A stretch of 64,000 nt of DNA, from contig CAWFFB010000030.1 in the NCBI GenBank assembly GCA_963814975.1, positions 62,001 through 126,000 on the forward strand, read 5' to 3'. This document shows positions 1 through 8,366 of this stretch, piece by piece; position 1 is the first letter of the stretch; each line of letters opens with the position of its first letter. Origin of the DNA: CAVUXJ01 sp963814975. Its GTDB lineage: Bacteria; Acidobacteriota; Vicinamibacteria; Vicinamibacterales; CAVVIG01. The notes beneath the pieces are model-generated. The model made no database searches. It saw only the letters and a list, made by a program, of their open reading frames with translations, and had not been told where the DNA came from. Both the position numbers and the translations under genes were made by a program.

Positions 1-667
1 TCTCGCGGACGCGCTCCAGTTCGCGCTCGAGGCCGCCAACGTCCTCGTAGGAGATGCCAGGCGCCTGCACCGTCCGGTCGTCCCCCTCGACGACCCGGAC
101 ATCGGTGCGCTTGTCGATCACCACCGGTCCGGCAGGGAGCGTCCGAACGACCTGGAAATTGACGGCTTTCGCGAATGTCGGGACGCGGACGACGCAGCCC
201 GTGATGACCGCGACGCCTTCCAGATCTTCGACGATGCGTTCCGGCGTGATGGCCGCCTGATTGATCGCGCCGAGATTCGCCAGCCTCACGCTGACGGCGG
301 TCCCGTGTTCGACGCGCGCGATCGAGACCGGCTCCTGGAGCCCGCCTCCACAGTTGCTCCGGACCGTGCCGTCGATCTGCACGATGTCCTGTTCGCCGGT
401 TTCCAGCATGGCTGCGCGCGCGACCGCCACCATGCGGCCGGTGATCTGGAGCACGTCGCCTGGCCGCGCGCCGATGCGCACCAGGTCGGCCGGCGACAAA
501 CGCGCCGTCGCGCGGCCGATGTCTTCCACACGCGCTTCGGCAACGCGCAGGGTCACGCTCGGCGCAAACAGCGTCTTCCCCTCGTTGATGGGCGTATCGG
601 GGATGAGACCGCGGGTGTCGGCTGGATCGGATGGCGGCGTCGTCTGTTTGGCCACGTCGCTGATCAT
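1..667 (-). CDS. CDC48-family AAA+ ATPase, N-terminal part, cut by window edge
   Basis: The minus strand reads open from an ATG at 667 to the left edge (about 222 codons). Residues ~30-75 carry the double-psi-barrel N domain typical of archaeal VAT/CDC48 (VTLRVAEARVEDIGRATARL, then an R-P-G-D-V-L-Q-I-G segment). The last visible residues, ISYEDVGGLERELERVRE, are the linker that precedes the D1 ATPase module in CDC48/p97 proteins; the Walker motifs lie beyond the edge. Proteins of this family unfold ubiquitin-like-tagged or damaged substrates in Archaea and eukaryotes; bacterial members are patchily distributed and their substrates are unknown. The start overlaps the stop of the upstream gene as ATGA, so the two are translationally coupled. 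Family assignment is strong; function in this organism is inferred. Confidence 0.85.
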   Translation of the reverse strand, partial: MISDVAKQTTPPSDPADTRGLIPDTPINEGKTLFAPSVTLRVAEARVEDIGRATARLSPADLVRIGARPGDVLQITGRMVAVARAAMLETGEQDIVQIDGTVRSNCGGGLQEPVSIARVEHGTAVSVRLANLGAINQAAITPERIVEDLEGVAVITGCVVRVPTFAKAVNFQVVRTLPAGPVVIDKRTDVRVVEGDDRTVQAPGISYEDVGGLERELERVRE

Positions 668-1026
668 GACGGCCGGCCGGAGTCGCTCGCTTTGGTCTCG
701 AAGCGCTCCTGAATCTGACGGCCAAACGCGCTGAGCAGGGGCGTCAGCCGCTCCTGTTCCGGATGCTGGGCCACGTCAGCCACCAGCGCGATTTTCGTAT
801 GGTCGTGGCCGAGATCGGTCAGCTTCACCGTGCCGAGGTTCGTGTGCTCGATCGCCCAGCCGTCGCTGTTGACCAGCGTGATGGCCATGCTCAGGGTGAC
901 GTTGTCGCTCTCCCAAGGGACGAGCAGCACCGACACGGACCCCAGGCGGGTAGCGTGTTGCTCAATGGCTTGTGAGAGGGCGCGAGGCGTCCCCGTCGCG
1001 ATGAATTCGACGATATGGCCGACCAT
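664..1026 (-). CDS. Small conserved-looking protein coupled to the CDC48 ATPase
   Basis: A 120-residue soluble protein with no signal peptide or membrane segment. I chose the ATG at 1026 (MVGHIVEFIATG) because the residues upstream of it in the same frame look non-coding. The predicted pattern is helix, then several beta strands, then a C-terminal helix (LTPLLSAFGRQIQERF), which resembles an SRPBCC/START-like single domain, but no family motif is diagnostic. The stop codon overlaps the start of the downstream AAA+ ATPase (ATGA at 667-664), which argues that it is an adaptor, cofactor or substrate-handling partner of that ATPase. That role is inference only. Confidence 0.6.
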   Translation of the reverse strand: MVGHIVEFIATGTPRALSQAIEQHATRLGSVSVLLVPWESDNVTLSMAITLVNSDGWAIEHTNLGTVKLTDLGHDHTKIALVADVAQHPEQERLTPLLSAFGRQIQERFETKASDSGRPS

Positions 1027-1401
1027 GATCAATAGATGCGTGGTTGGTGCTGCGCTTCCCCCGGGAGCGCCAGTCCGGGACGCCGGCAGACACATTTCTG
1101 GTGGTCCGACCAGCGGTCGGTAGTGTGGCATTCTCTGCAGGATGTGTCAAGAACCACAGGGCCCGTCCCTGCGTCACGGAGTGAAGTCCGACGCGGTTTG
1201 TCTAGATTAAGCGCGGCTTCACGGCGGCGTTTCCTGGCAGCCGTGGTCACCAGCGTGCTACACTTCCAAAGTGGTCCGACCACCGAGCCGCACTCCCGAT
1301 GTTTGAAGACGCCACGTGCGGCTTCCAATGATGAGTTGTGCGGCATGTCGCACCTGGCAGGCCGCGAGCGGGACAGGCGCTGTTGCCAATGGGACAGTCT
1401 G

Positions 1402-2200
1402 ATGGATGAGGGCTTCCGCCAGCAAATCGCAACCTTCGAGCACCGGCTGAGCCATCTCCTCCGCGACGGGTTCGACCTCCAGCGAACGCTTTCCGTCGAG
1501 CCGGGCGCGCCCGAGCTGGACGCGATGCGGACCTGGCAGCGGGAGTGCGCGGCGACCATCAGCCAGCTGTCGGGCGGCAGCAAGCAGCATTGGCTGTCGC
1601 GCGCTTACAGCGAAGCCTTCCTGTTGAAGATCCCCGATGCCTCCGCGACGGCACACGCGACCGGCGGCGAGGCCGGGGTCGGCACCATTGTCGAACGCAT
1701 CATCGAGTGTGCTCCGGCAAGCGCAGGCATCGCTGGCGGAGATGCGGCAAAGCGGCATCCCGAATACGGACGCACCGCCGGCGAGGCGCTTCGCCTTCGT
1801 GCACGACCCCAATCTGCGTCCGCGACTCGAGCAGGCCTTTGTGGACGCGCAGGCGGCGCTCGGCAGCGGTGCGTACGACCTGGCTGTCGTCACGTCGGCC
1901 AGCATTCTGGAAGCCATCCTCACTGACGCACTCGAACACCACATCGCCGCGCACGGGGGAGCGAACGGAGTGGAGCGCGTCGTTTCGGATTGGACGTTCG
2001 CGGCCCGAATCGGCGCGGCCGAGCAGGCGCGGCTGATCTCGTTGGGCTGCGCCCGCCTGCCGGCGGTCGCGCGCCAGTATCGCGAGTTGCTCGGCGCCGA
2101 CGGGGAGTTGCGGGGCGAGGTGGCGGCGACCGAGCGGGATGCGAGAGTCACGGGCCAGGTGCTGCGGCTGATCATGCGGGATTTGGCGCCGGGAAGATAA
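1402..2200 (+). CDS. Hypothetical protein split by a frameshift near 1710
   Basis: Two adjacent frames make one plausible protein of about 265 residues. Frame 1 runs from ATG 1402 (MDEGFRQQIATFEHRLSHLL) to IVERIIE at about 1708; frame 3 positions then continue with VLRQAQASLAEMRQSGIPNT to a stop at 2198-2200. Removing one T from the GAGTGTGCTC stretch at 1707-1716 joins them. The C-terminal half has a helical segment (YDLAVVTSASILEAILTDAL) that faintly recalls the helical C-terminal domains of abortive-infection or DUF4145 proteins, but I do not recognise the family. The stop overlaps the ATG of the Mrp gene by one base (TAATG), so it appears to be the first gene of that operon. An upstream in-frame ATG at 1345 is an alternative start. 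The frameshift may be a sequencing or assembly error. Confidence 0.5.
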
Positions 2201-3000
2201 TGGCCAACTCGATTCGGCACGTGATTCCAATCGCGAGCGGGAAAGGCGGAGTGGGAAAGTCCACCGTCACCGCAAATCTTGCCCTTGCGATGGCCCGGGA
2301 GGGCGCCCGCGTCGGGGTCATGGACGCCGATGTCTACGGTCCGAGTATTCCGACCATTCTCGGCATCAAGTCGCTGCCCGAAATGGATGACGACGACAAG
2401 ATACGACCCGTCGAGCAGGACGGTCTCAAGATCATCTCGATGGGGTTTTTCATGGCGCCGGAGCAGGCGGTCGTCTGGCGTGGTCCGATGCTGCACAAAA
2501 CCATGCAGCAGTTTCTGAACGGCGTCGTCTGGGGCGAATTGGACTACCTGCTGGTGGACCTGCCACCCGGCACAGGCGACATTCAGCTGTCGCTCTGTCA
2601 ATCCATTCCGATCGCCGGAGCCGTGATCGTCTCGACGCCGCAGGACGTGGCGTTGAACGTCGCGCAGAAAGCGATCGCGATGTTTCGGAGCCTGAACGCG
2701 CCGATTCTGGGCGTCATCGAGAACATGAGCGACTACGTGTGTCCGCATTGCGGCGTGCATGACGAGGTCTTCGGCGTGGGGGGCGCCGCCAAGATGGCCG
2801 AGCGGCTCGGTGTGGCTTTGCTCGGGGCGATCCCCTTGACCACGGCCATCCGCCGTGCCAGTGACGCCGGCCGTCCCGTGGTCGTCTCCGCGCCGGAGTC
2901 GGCGCCGGCCCGCGCTTTCTTTGCCGCGGCCGAGCGGATCACGTCGCTCGCGAGTGCCAGGCCAGAAGGGGAGAGCGCGCGGCCACAGGTGACATTTTGA
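2200..3000 (+). CDS. mrp: Mrp/ApbC-type Fe-S cluster carrier ATPase
   Basis: A 266-residue MinD/Mrp family P-loop ATPase that binds and transfers Fe-S clusters to apoproteins in the cytosol. The deviant Walker A motif GKGGVGKST lies at residues ~12-20, the Walker B-like LLVDLPPGTGD at ~118-128, and a C-terminal CPHC pair (VIENMSDYVCPHCG) supplies the bridging cluster ligands. The ATG at 2200 is used because the protein then begins directly with the usual MANSIRHVIPIASGKGG. It lacks the N-terminal DUF59 domain found in many Mrp proteins, giving the short form. It overlaps the preceding gene by one base and is followed immediately by a DUF971 protein, a neighbour pair seen in many bacteria and consistent with an Fe-S role. 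Confidence 0.92.
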   Translation: MANSIRHVIPIASGKGGVGKSTVTANLALAMAREGARVGVMDADVYGPSIPTILGIKSLPEMDDDDKIRPVEQDGLKIISMGFFMAPEQAVVWRGPMLHKTMQQFLNGVVWGELDYLLVDLPPGTGDIQLSLCQSIPIAGAVIVSTPQDVALNVAQKAIAMFRSLNAPILGVIENMSDYVCPHCGVHDEVFGVGGAAKMAERLGVALLGAIPLTTAIRRASDAGRPVVVSAPESAPARAFFAAAERITSLASARPEGESARPQVTF

Positions 3001-3365
3001 CGGTCGACCGCCCCGGCGCGATGACGATGCAGAACAATTCTACGGCGCCGCTCGAAATCGGCCGGGCAAACCTCCACGACCTGCGGATCCGCTGGTCCGA
3101 CGGCCACGAGAGCGTGTATCCGGCCGCCGATCTGCGCCTGGCATGTCCATGCGCAGGATGCGCGCAACAGTCGGCGCCGCGGCCACCAGGCCAGATTCGG
3201 CTACTGCCCGCGGGAATACAGGCCGTTCATCCGTTGCGGATCGAGCTGATCGGGCTGTACGCCATCCGGGTGTATTGGTCCGACGGCCATTCGGAGGGCA
3301 TCTATGGCTTCGACCGGCTCAGGGCTAACTGCCCGTGCTGCCTCGTCAAGCGGGGCGCGCGATAA
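2997..3365 (+). CDS. DUF971 (GBBH-like N-terminal domain) protein
   Basis: A 122-residue protein matching the DUF971 family, the small domain also found at the N-terminus of gamma-butyrobetaine hydroxylase. The signature is the repeated IRWSDGHES / VYWSDGHSEGIYGFDRL pair flanking a cysteine patch (CPCAGC at ~50-55 and CPCC near the C-terminus). In stand-alone form the domain is usually encoded next to Mrp/ApbC or Fe-S assembly genes, as here, and is suspected to bind a metal or Fe-S cluster. The TTG at 2997 overlaps the mrp stop; ATG at 3021 or 3027 are alternative starts that would remove eight or ten residues. Family assignment is firm, biochemical role is not established. Confidence 0.85.
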   Translation: MTVDRPGAMTMQNNSTAPLEIGRANLHDLRIRWSDGHESVYPAADLRLACPCAGCAQQSAPRPPGQIRLLPAGIQAVHPLRIELIGLYAIRVYWSDGHSEGIYGFDRLRANCPCCLVKRGAR

Positions 3366-3366
3366 G

Positions 3367-4254
3367 ATGGCCCGCCCCCGACAGAATCACGGGTCGGACT
3401 GGCCCGAATTGGCGCTCGGCAAGGAGCCGCGGGCCCGTGGCCATCGCCTCAAGGTCAACGAGGAGATCGCGCGGCAGCTCCTGAGCCAGATCCGGCGCCA
3501 CGAGCTCCGGCTGGGCGATCAACTTCCCTCGGAGCGTCAGCTCGCCGGACTGTTTGGCGCCAGTCGCGGATCGGTCCGCGAAGCACTGCGCGTCCTGGAG
3601 CTGTCGGGCGTCATCGTGTCGCGCCGGGGCGGCGGCAACTTCGTCACCGATACCCTGCCGGGCGCCTCAACGCAGCCGCTCTCGCAGTTTCTGGAGCGAC
3701 AGCGCGAGCACCTGTTGGACGTTTCCGAGGCCCGGCAGATGTTCGAGCCGCGAATCGCATTCCTCGCGGCCGAGCGTGCCACGCCGGACGACATCGGTGC
3801 GCTGCGCCGCGCGCTCGAGGAACAGGAGCGCGGTCTCCGCGAAGACGATGTCGTGGCCATGGTGAACGCGGACCGTCAGTTCCATCAAACGCTTGCCGAG
3901 GCGGCGAGCAACCAGACCTTCATCATGCTGCACAACTATCTCTCGGATCTCGTCGCCGGCGACCGGCGCGAGGCGATCGAGAACAGCTCGCAGCGACGCA
4001 CGCAGTCGCCGATCGACCATCGGGCCATATACGACGCCGTTGCCGCAGGCGACGCCGCCGCTGCGAGTGCCGCCATGCTGCAGCATCTCAAGAACGTCGA
4101 GGCGATCCTTCTCGACGCTCTTCACCGGTACCAAGGGGCCATCGCCGGCCTGCCCCGTCTGTCGACCGAACTGGCACCCACCTCCGAGCCGGCCGACAGC
4201 GGGGCCTCACCGCGACGCCCGCTGCCGCGCGATCGCGCCTTGGATCGGTCCTAG
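3367..4254 (+). CDS. FadR/GntR-family transcriptional regulator
   Basis: A 295-residue one-component regulator. The winged helix-turn-helix occupies about residues 25-95 (LPSERQLAGLFGASRGSVRE, then VLELSGVIVSRRGGGNFV), and the C-terminal two thirds is an all-helical FCD effector domain (DVSEARQMFEPRIAFLAAER; later the metal/ligand-binding histidines in DRQFHQTLAEAASN and DHRAIYDAVAAGD). FCD regulators usually sense organic acids and repress neighbouring catabolic genes. ATG 3367 is one base after the DUF971 stop (TAAGATG), so it is probably cotranscribed with mrp. The proline-rich last 40 residues are likely disordered. The target is not evident; the downstream FAD/Rieske oxidoreductase is one candidate. 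Confidence 0.88.
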   Translation: MARPRQNHGSDWPELALGKEPRARGHRLKVNEEIARQLLSQIRRHELRLGDQLPSERQLAGLFGASRGSVREALRVLELSGVIVSRRGGGNFVTDTLPGASTQPLSQFLERQREHLLDVSEARQMFEPRIAFLAAERATPDDIGALRRALEEQERGLREDDVVAMVNADRQFHQTLAEAASNQTFIMLHNYLSDLVAGDRREAIENSSQRRTQSPIDHRAIYDAVAAGDAAAASAAMLQHLKNVEAILLDALHRYQGAIAGLPRLSTELAPTSEPADSGASPRRPLPRDRALDRS

Positions 4255-4848
4255 CGTTGGGTTACCTCGTTATCTGCTTATCTCGTTGTTGGCATCGATC
4301 GACCAATGACCAGTTAACCAGATGACCAGATAACCCGATGGTTTGCGGGCGGGTTTTGCTCAGCGAGTTGCTCGCGGTACCCGCGTGCGCGTAGGCCGAA
4401 CCCCAGGCACGCCCGGTGCCTGGAGCGTTGCCGGGTGTTCGTATGGCGCCGCCCGATTCCCGCGCCCAAGTTCGCCTCGTGGCGCGGCCACCCTACCGGG
4501 CGCGGAGCGCGGTGAGATCTTCTCCGGGTTCCCGAACCATCCGGGCTGTGCTCGCGGCGGTGCTCCGCGGCCAACCCGTCCCGCCTCGCGCAGGCGACCC
4601 GGAGTCCGGCTGCTGAGAGCCCCCGGCAATCGCGCCGGTCGCTCCACCACCCAAGAATTGCGACATCGACCCTAGTGGGGTTGCTGAGCTGGTGGTAGAC
4701 CGTACTTATCCAGCGTGTCTGTCTTGAAGCGACAGCGGTCATCGAAATCGAAGGACGGCCATAAGAGATCGACCGTTGGCGGGAGGATTGCTTCGGGTCA
4801 AGCGGCGCGCGAGCGGCGGAACAGTGTGTGCAGGAAAAGGACGAGAAG
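4255..4848. other. Long intergenic region, GC-rich with hairpins, no gene seen
   Basis: About 590 bases without a convincing gene. The first 90 bases (4257-4342) are a degenerate low-complexity tract built of words such as GTTATC, GACCAG and TAACC. From about 4343 to 4660 the DNA is very GC-rich and full of short inverted repeats, including a near-perfect stem at 4403-4423 and GCGAG/CTCGC at about 4357-4369. The reading frames across it have no protein-like composition. I looked for RNase P RNA, tmRNA, SRP RNA and the common riboswitch cores on both strands and found none. It could encode an unrecognised structured RNA or simply be spacer in front of the oxidoreductase gene. Confidence 0.5.
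4403..4423. repeat. Perfect inverted repeat (8-bp arms, 5-base loop)
   Basis: CCAGGCAC at 4403-4410 and GTGCCTGG at 4416-4423 form a perfect stem around the loop GCCCG. No T-run follows on either strand, so it is not a canonical intrinsic terminator. It sits inside the GC-rich, hairpin-dense spacer described for 4255-4848. Confidence 0.6.
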
Positions 4849-6381
4849 ATGGCCAGTCAGCTTGATACGACTTCGTATTGGATCGACTCGACGTCCCTGC
4901 CCACGTTCCCGCGTCTCGAGCACGACACGCGTGCCGAGGTCGTGGTGGTCGGCGGCGGCATCACGGGCCTGACCGCGGCCTATCTGCTGGCCGCCGCCGG
5001 CCGATCAGTGGCGGTCCTCGAGAGGGCGCGCTGCGCGGATATCGATACCGGCCACACCTCGGCGCACCTCACCATGGTCACTGACCTGCCGCTGACCAAA
5101 CTGGTCAGTAGCTTCGGACGCGATCATGCCCAGGCGGTGTGGGATGCCGGTTGCGCGGCGATGGCGCAGATCGATGCCCTGGTACGCGAGGAGGATATCG
5201 ATTGCGATTTCGATTGGGTGCCAGGCTACCTGCACGCGGCAGCCGAGGCAGGGCGCGAGGCCGACGCGGACGCGCTTCGCGAGGAGGCGGCACTGGCCTC
5301 GGAACTCGGGTTCGATGCGGCATTCGTGAACGACGTTCCGCTCGTGCACGTTCCGGGCGTCATGCTGAAGGATCAGGCACGGTTCCACCCGCTCAATTAC
5401 CTCGCCGGTCTGGTCCGCGCGATTGTCGCGCACGGAGGGCACATCTACGAGCACACAGACGCGAAAGAGTTCTCCGATGCCCCGCTCACGATCAAAGCCA
5501 ACGGCCGCAACATTTCGTGCGAGCACATCGTCCTGGCCACGCACAACCCGCTGGTCGGAAACCGCAGCCTCGCCGGGGCCACCCTGTTTCAGACCAAGCT
5601 CGCGCTCTACACGAGCTACGTGGTGGCCGGCCGCGTCGCCAAGGGCATCGTCCCCGATGCGCTGCTGTGGGATACAGCCGATCCTTACCACTTTTTCCGG
5701 ATCGAGCCGCGGCCGGATCACGATCTGGTGATCTATGGCGGCGAGGATCACAAGACCGGCCAGGCCGACGACACTTCCGAATGCTACGAGCGGCTCGAGC
5801 GGGCCGTGGGCGCGCTCGTGCCGGGAATCGATGTGACGCATCGATGGTCCGGGCAGGTTATCGAAACGCCCGATGGACTGCCCTATATCGGCGAGACAGC
5901 GGATCGCCAGTTTGCGGCAACGGGATTCTCGGGCAACGGCATGACGTTCGGCACGCTCGGCGGGATGATGGCCGCCGACTACATCCTCGGGCGGAGCAAT
6001 CCCTGGAGCGAGCTCTTCGACCCGGGTCGCCGGAAGCTGCGCCATGCCGCGTGGGACTATCTCCGCGAGAACAAGGACTATCCGTATTACCTGATCCGGG
6101 ACCGGTTCGCGGGAGCTGAAGCCCGATCGCTTCGAGCTGTCAAGCGCGGTGAAGGAAAGATCATCGAGTACGGCGGCGAGCAGGTCGCCGCCTACAGAGA
6201 TGAATCGGGCGCCTCGATCGTGCGCTCGGCGACCTGCACGCACCTGGGGTGCCTGGTGGACTGGAACGAAGCGGAGCGGACGTGGGATTGTCCATGCCAC
6301 GGCTCGCGATTCAAGCCAAATGGCGCCGTGATCGCCGGTCCGGCCGAGTCGCCGCTCGCACCCGTGAAGAAAAAGGGCTAG
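4849..6381 (+). CDS. FAD-dependent oxidoreductase fused to a C-terminal Rieske [2Fe-2S] domain
   Basis: A 510-residue fusion protein. Residues ~30-60 hold the Rossmann dinucleotide fold (VVVVGGGITGLTAAYLLAAA) of the D-amino-acid-oxidase-like (DAO) family, followed by a substrate domain and the closing FAD contact (TGFSGNGMTFGTLGGMMAAD). The last ~90 residues are a Rieske domain with both ligand pairs, CTHLGC and CPCHGSRF. Proteins of this layout are known from many bacteria and are presumed to pass electrons between FAD and the cluster during oxidation of an amine or amino acid; the substrate is unknown. ATG 4849 is preferred over GTG 4828 because AAGGACGAG provides a good ribosome binding site. 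No signal peptide, so cytosolic. It appears monocistronic. Confidence 0.88.
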   Translation: MASQLDTTSYWIDSTSLPTFPRLEHDTRAEVVVVGGGITGLTAAYLLAAAGRSVAVLERARCADIDTGHTSAHLTMVTDLPLTKLVSSFGRDHAQAVWDAGCAAMAQIDALVREEDIDCDFDWVPGYLHAAAEAGREADADALREEAALASELGFDAAFVNDVPLVHVPGVMLKDQARFHPLNYLAGLVRAIVAHGGHIYEHTDAKEFSDAPLTIKANGRNISCEHIVLATHNPLVGNRSLAGATLFQTKLALYTSYVVAGRVAKGIVPDALLWDTADPYHFFRIEPRPDHDLVIYGGEDHKTGQADDTSECYERLERAVGALVPGIDVTHRWSGQVIETPDGLPYIGETADRQFAATGFSGNGMTFGTLGGMMAADYILGRSNPWSELFDPGRRKLRHAAWDYLRENKDYPYYLIRDRFAGAEARSLRAVKRGEGKIIEYGGEQVAAYRDESGASIVRSATCTHLGCLVDWNEAERTWDCPCHGSRFKPNGAVIAGPAESPLAPVKKKG

Positions 6382-6454
6382 AACGATTGGAATATGTGCT
6401 GCTGGCGGTGCCGGCGCGCGGGGTTTCGCCTTGAACCTGATGCGCGCGCCTCAA

Positions 6455-6541
6455 CACACCGACCAGGACTCTCGAAAGTCTTGGGGCTCAAGTCTCAGGG
6501 TTGGTCTTTCTCGAGAGTGAGGCTTGAAACTTGAGACCTGC
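6455..6541. repeat. Low-complexity intergenic element with CTCAAGTCTCA words
   Basis: The spacer between two converging genes consists of repeated and inverted short words: CTCTCGAAAG followed later by CTTTCTCGAGAG, and CTCAAGTCTCA (6487-6497) followed by an inverted CTTGAAACTTGAGACC. The arms can pair into an imperfect long stem. The 11-base word CTCAAGTCTCA recurs exactly at 50950-50960 in another intergenic tract of the same style. Confidence 0.5.
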
Positions 6542-7622
6542 TTAGTCGCAGCGTCGAGAGTTGATTTCGTCCCGCTTCCGCTTGAACGCCCCCACCCAAT
6601 CGTCATTCGAAACAACGCCCGACTTGGGGTCGGTTGGTGACCGCAGCCTGAGCTTGGCCCGCGACACCTCGAAGAGATCCTGAAGCTGGCTGTCCGACAG
6701 CTTGTCGAGCAGGTCGGCAAGAAACTGCCGCCCGGCTTCGCCGATGACCGGGTTGTCGAGCGTCCCGGTGAAAGACTTCGGCAGGTTTCCGACGCATTTC
6801 GTGGCGTCCTTCCAGACCGGGGTGCGCGACCATGCGCTGAAATTCATGCTCCCGGTGGCGTTCGCGTTGAACGTGTTTGCCTGTCCGAAGGTGACCCCGA
6901 CGTCCTGGAGCAGCAGGAACGGCTCTGCGCATGCCTCACTGCCCGTCTCCCCATCGTCCAGGCAGATGAGGCGCTGCTGCTCAGGTTTGGTATCGGTGTG
7001 CTGGATCAATACAGCCAGGAGCTTCAAGGCATCGCGTTGCGCGCGGGTTGCGCCGCCGGCTTTCTCGTCGACGGTCTCTAATTCCTGCCACGACCAGCCG
7101 TCTGGAGCGGGGCCGTCGTCGCCCGGCATCTTCCGCTCGATCACAGCCGGGTCGAACAGGCGACTGCCGTCGGCTTGTGCGACGCCTCCAAACTCCGGCG
7201 GGCATCCGCGGCAGATTACGCGCACGGGATACATGCGATCGGCGCCAAACCCGAGGGCCCACAACAGTCTCGTTGCGGCCACCTCGGCATACACCTCACC
7301 GTTGGCGCCGCCGAACTTCACCTTCACCTCGTCAGCGGGTCCGACTTTACACGCGAACTTCGGCGAGCGGCCGCTGAGCCGCGTGTTCGAGTACCTCGCA
7401 AGGGACGGTGGCGAGGAAAGGATAGCCTCCCCGTTCGGCCGGCCCCATCTTGATGTCCATCGTCGCGACGTCAGTCGGCTTCCAGACCTGGCCCCGAGCG
7501 ATGAGCGTTGCTCGACCCTCTTTGGCAGGCAGTCCCTCGGAAGCTCTGGCGGGCAGTCTCTCGGACGCAAAAAGCGCGCAGGCAACGACAGGCGCGATGA
7601 CACTCAGATGTATCCTGGCCAT
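6542..7622 (-). CDS. Secreted kinase-fold-like protein, frameshifted near 7380
   Basis: The N-terminal part, read from ATG 7622 (MARIHLSVIAPVVACALFAS), begins with a clear signal peptide and continues to VPCEVLEH at about 7380. A one-base shift then leads into RLSGRSPKFACKVG and an open frame to 6542, giving a protein of about 359 residues. I see no named family, but the order of motifs recalls the HipA/Fam20C/PI3-4-kinase fold: GEVYAEVAATRLLWALGFGA, then LLAVLIQHTDTKPEQQRLIC where the HTD could match the catalytic aspartate and a downstream polar residue the metal ligand, then LLLQDVGVTFG in the place of the DFG-like metal-binding turn. A CRGC pair lies between. The export signal would put it in the periplasm or outside. 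A TTAC-N7-TTAC box lies 175 bases upstream. Kinase relationship is inference from motif order. Confidence 0.6.
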
Positions 7623-7796
7623 ACTGGCAGCCCTGCAACAATCTTTCCACGGCGAATGGACCAGCTTCGTTGGAAGAGCTTCGTTGCGAAGGCGAAGACG
7701 GGTGTCTCCTGTTCGAAGTTCTCGGCCTCGACGAGCCATTTCTTCGACAGCGGGGCAATGGCCTTTGCGCGAGATCTTGAGGTTGAACTCAGTAAT

Positions 7797-7811
7797 TACA
7801 GGATTCTTACA
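7797..7811. promoter_or_regulatory. Putative response-regulator box TTAC-N7-TTAC
   Basis: TTACAGGATTCTTAC is a perfect direct repeat of TTAC with 11-base spacing, about one helical turn, the geometry used by OmpR/PhoB-type regulators. It lies 175 bases upstream of the minus-strand secreted protein. The same box occurs at three other promoters in 7.8-15.2 kb. Confidence 0.55.
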
Positions 7812-8132
7812 ACGCGCCCACCTGGAAGGTAGTGACTAATCCCTCAACGTTTCAGGCTGGCCATCTCGACCGTGTACCGCCTCTGTGAACGCGCCTCTTC
7901 CTGAGGGGGTCGCCCACGGAGCTTGACGTGGGGTGGCGATCCGCTGCGCTGTCGACGTGGAGGTTCAGTTGCTCAACATAGTCCGAACCGACCTCGGCTT
8001 GCCGCGAATGCCAAGCCGGCCGGCTGTCTGGGTCGACCTCGTCAGAGCGACCTGCGCGCGGCTCGCGCCAGTCGCGATGCTGTGTGCATGGGCGCTGCTG
8101 ATGGCCTTCACGACGGGCGCCGTTGCAGTACG

Positions 8133-8148
8133 TTGACCTGGCTCTTAC
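8133..8148. promoter_or_regulatory. Putative response-regulator box (one mismatch) before the two-component operon
   Basis: TGACCTGGCTCTTAC at 8134-8148 matches the box TTACATGGCTCTTAC upstream of the cytochrome gene at 13 of 15 positions, including the spacer. It lies 233 bases before the response regulator start and would allow autoregulation. Confidence 0.5.
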
Positions 8149-8366
8149 CCTGTCCCTTCCAGAGTCATCGGCCGGCGGCCTGTTCGTGCCCCAGAAGTTC
8201 CCCTCAGACTGGGACCGAACCGTCCCCCGTTCGATGTGCCACCAAAATCGGAAGATCTCGAACCTGGACGCCGCTCCCGTTTCGTCGCAGCCAGAGTCAA
8301 ATGTCGATCTACGATAATTGCACGCAGCGTTCCGGCCTCACGGCCTATCCAGATGCAGGTTACAGG

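Larger units (their letters stand above)
7623..8366. other. Divergent regulatory region between the kinase-like gene and the two-component system
   Basis: About 740 bases that hold the promoters of the leftward secreted protein and the rightward response regulator. Two copies of the TTAC-N7-TTAC type box are present (7797-7811 and 8134-8148). A short frame at 7933-8136 would encode a 67-residue peptide with one hydrophobic segment, but its stop falls inside the second box and its composition is otherwise poor, so I do not call it. Nothing else convincing is seen. Confidence 0.5.

Noticed and set aside
4343..4660. RNase P RNA, tmRNA or SRP RNA in the GC-rich spacer
   Set aside because: None of the conserved cores of these RNAs could be found on either strand.
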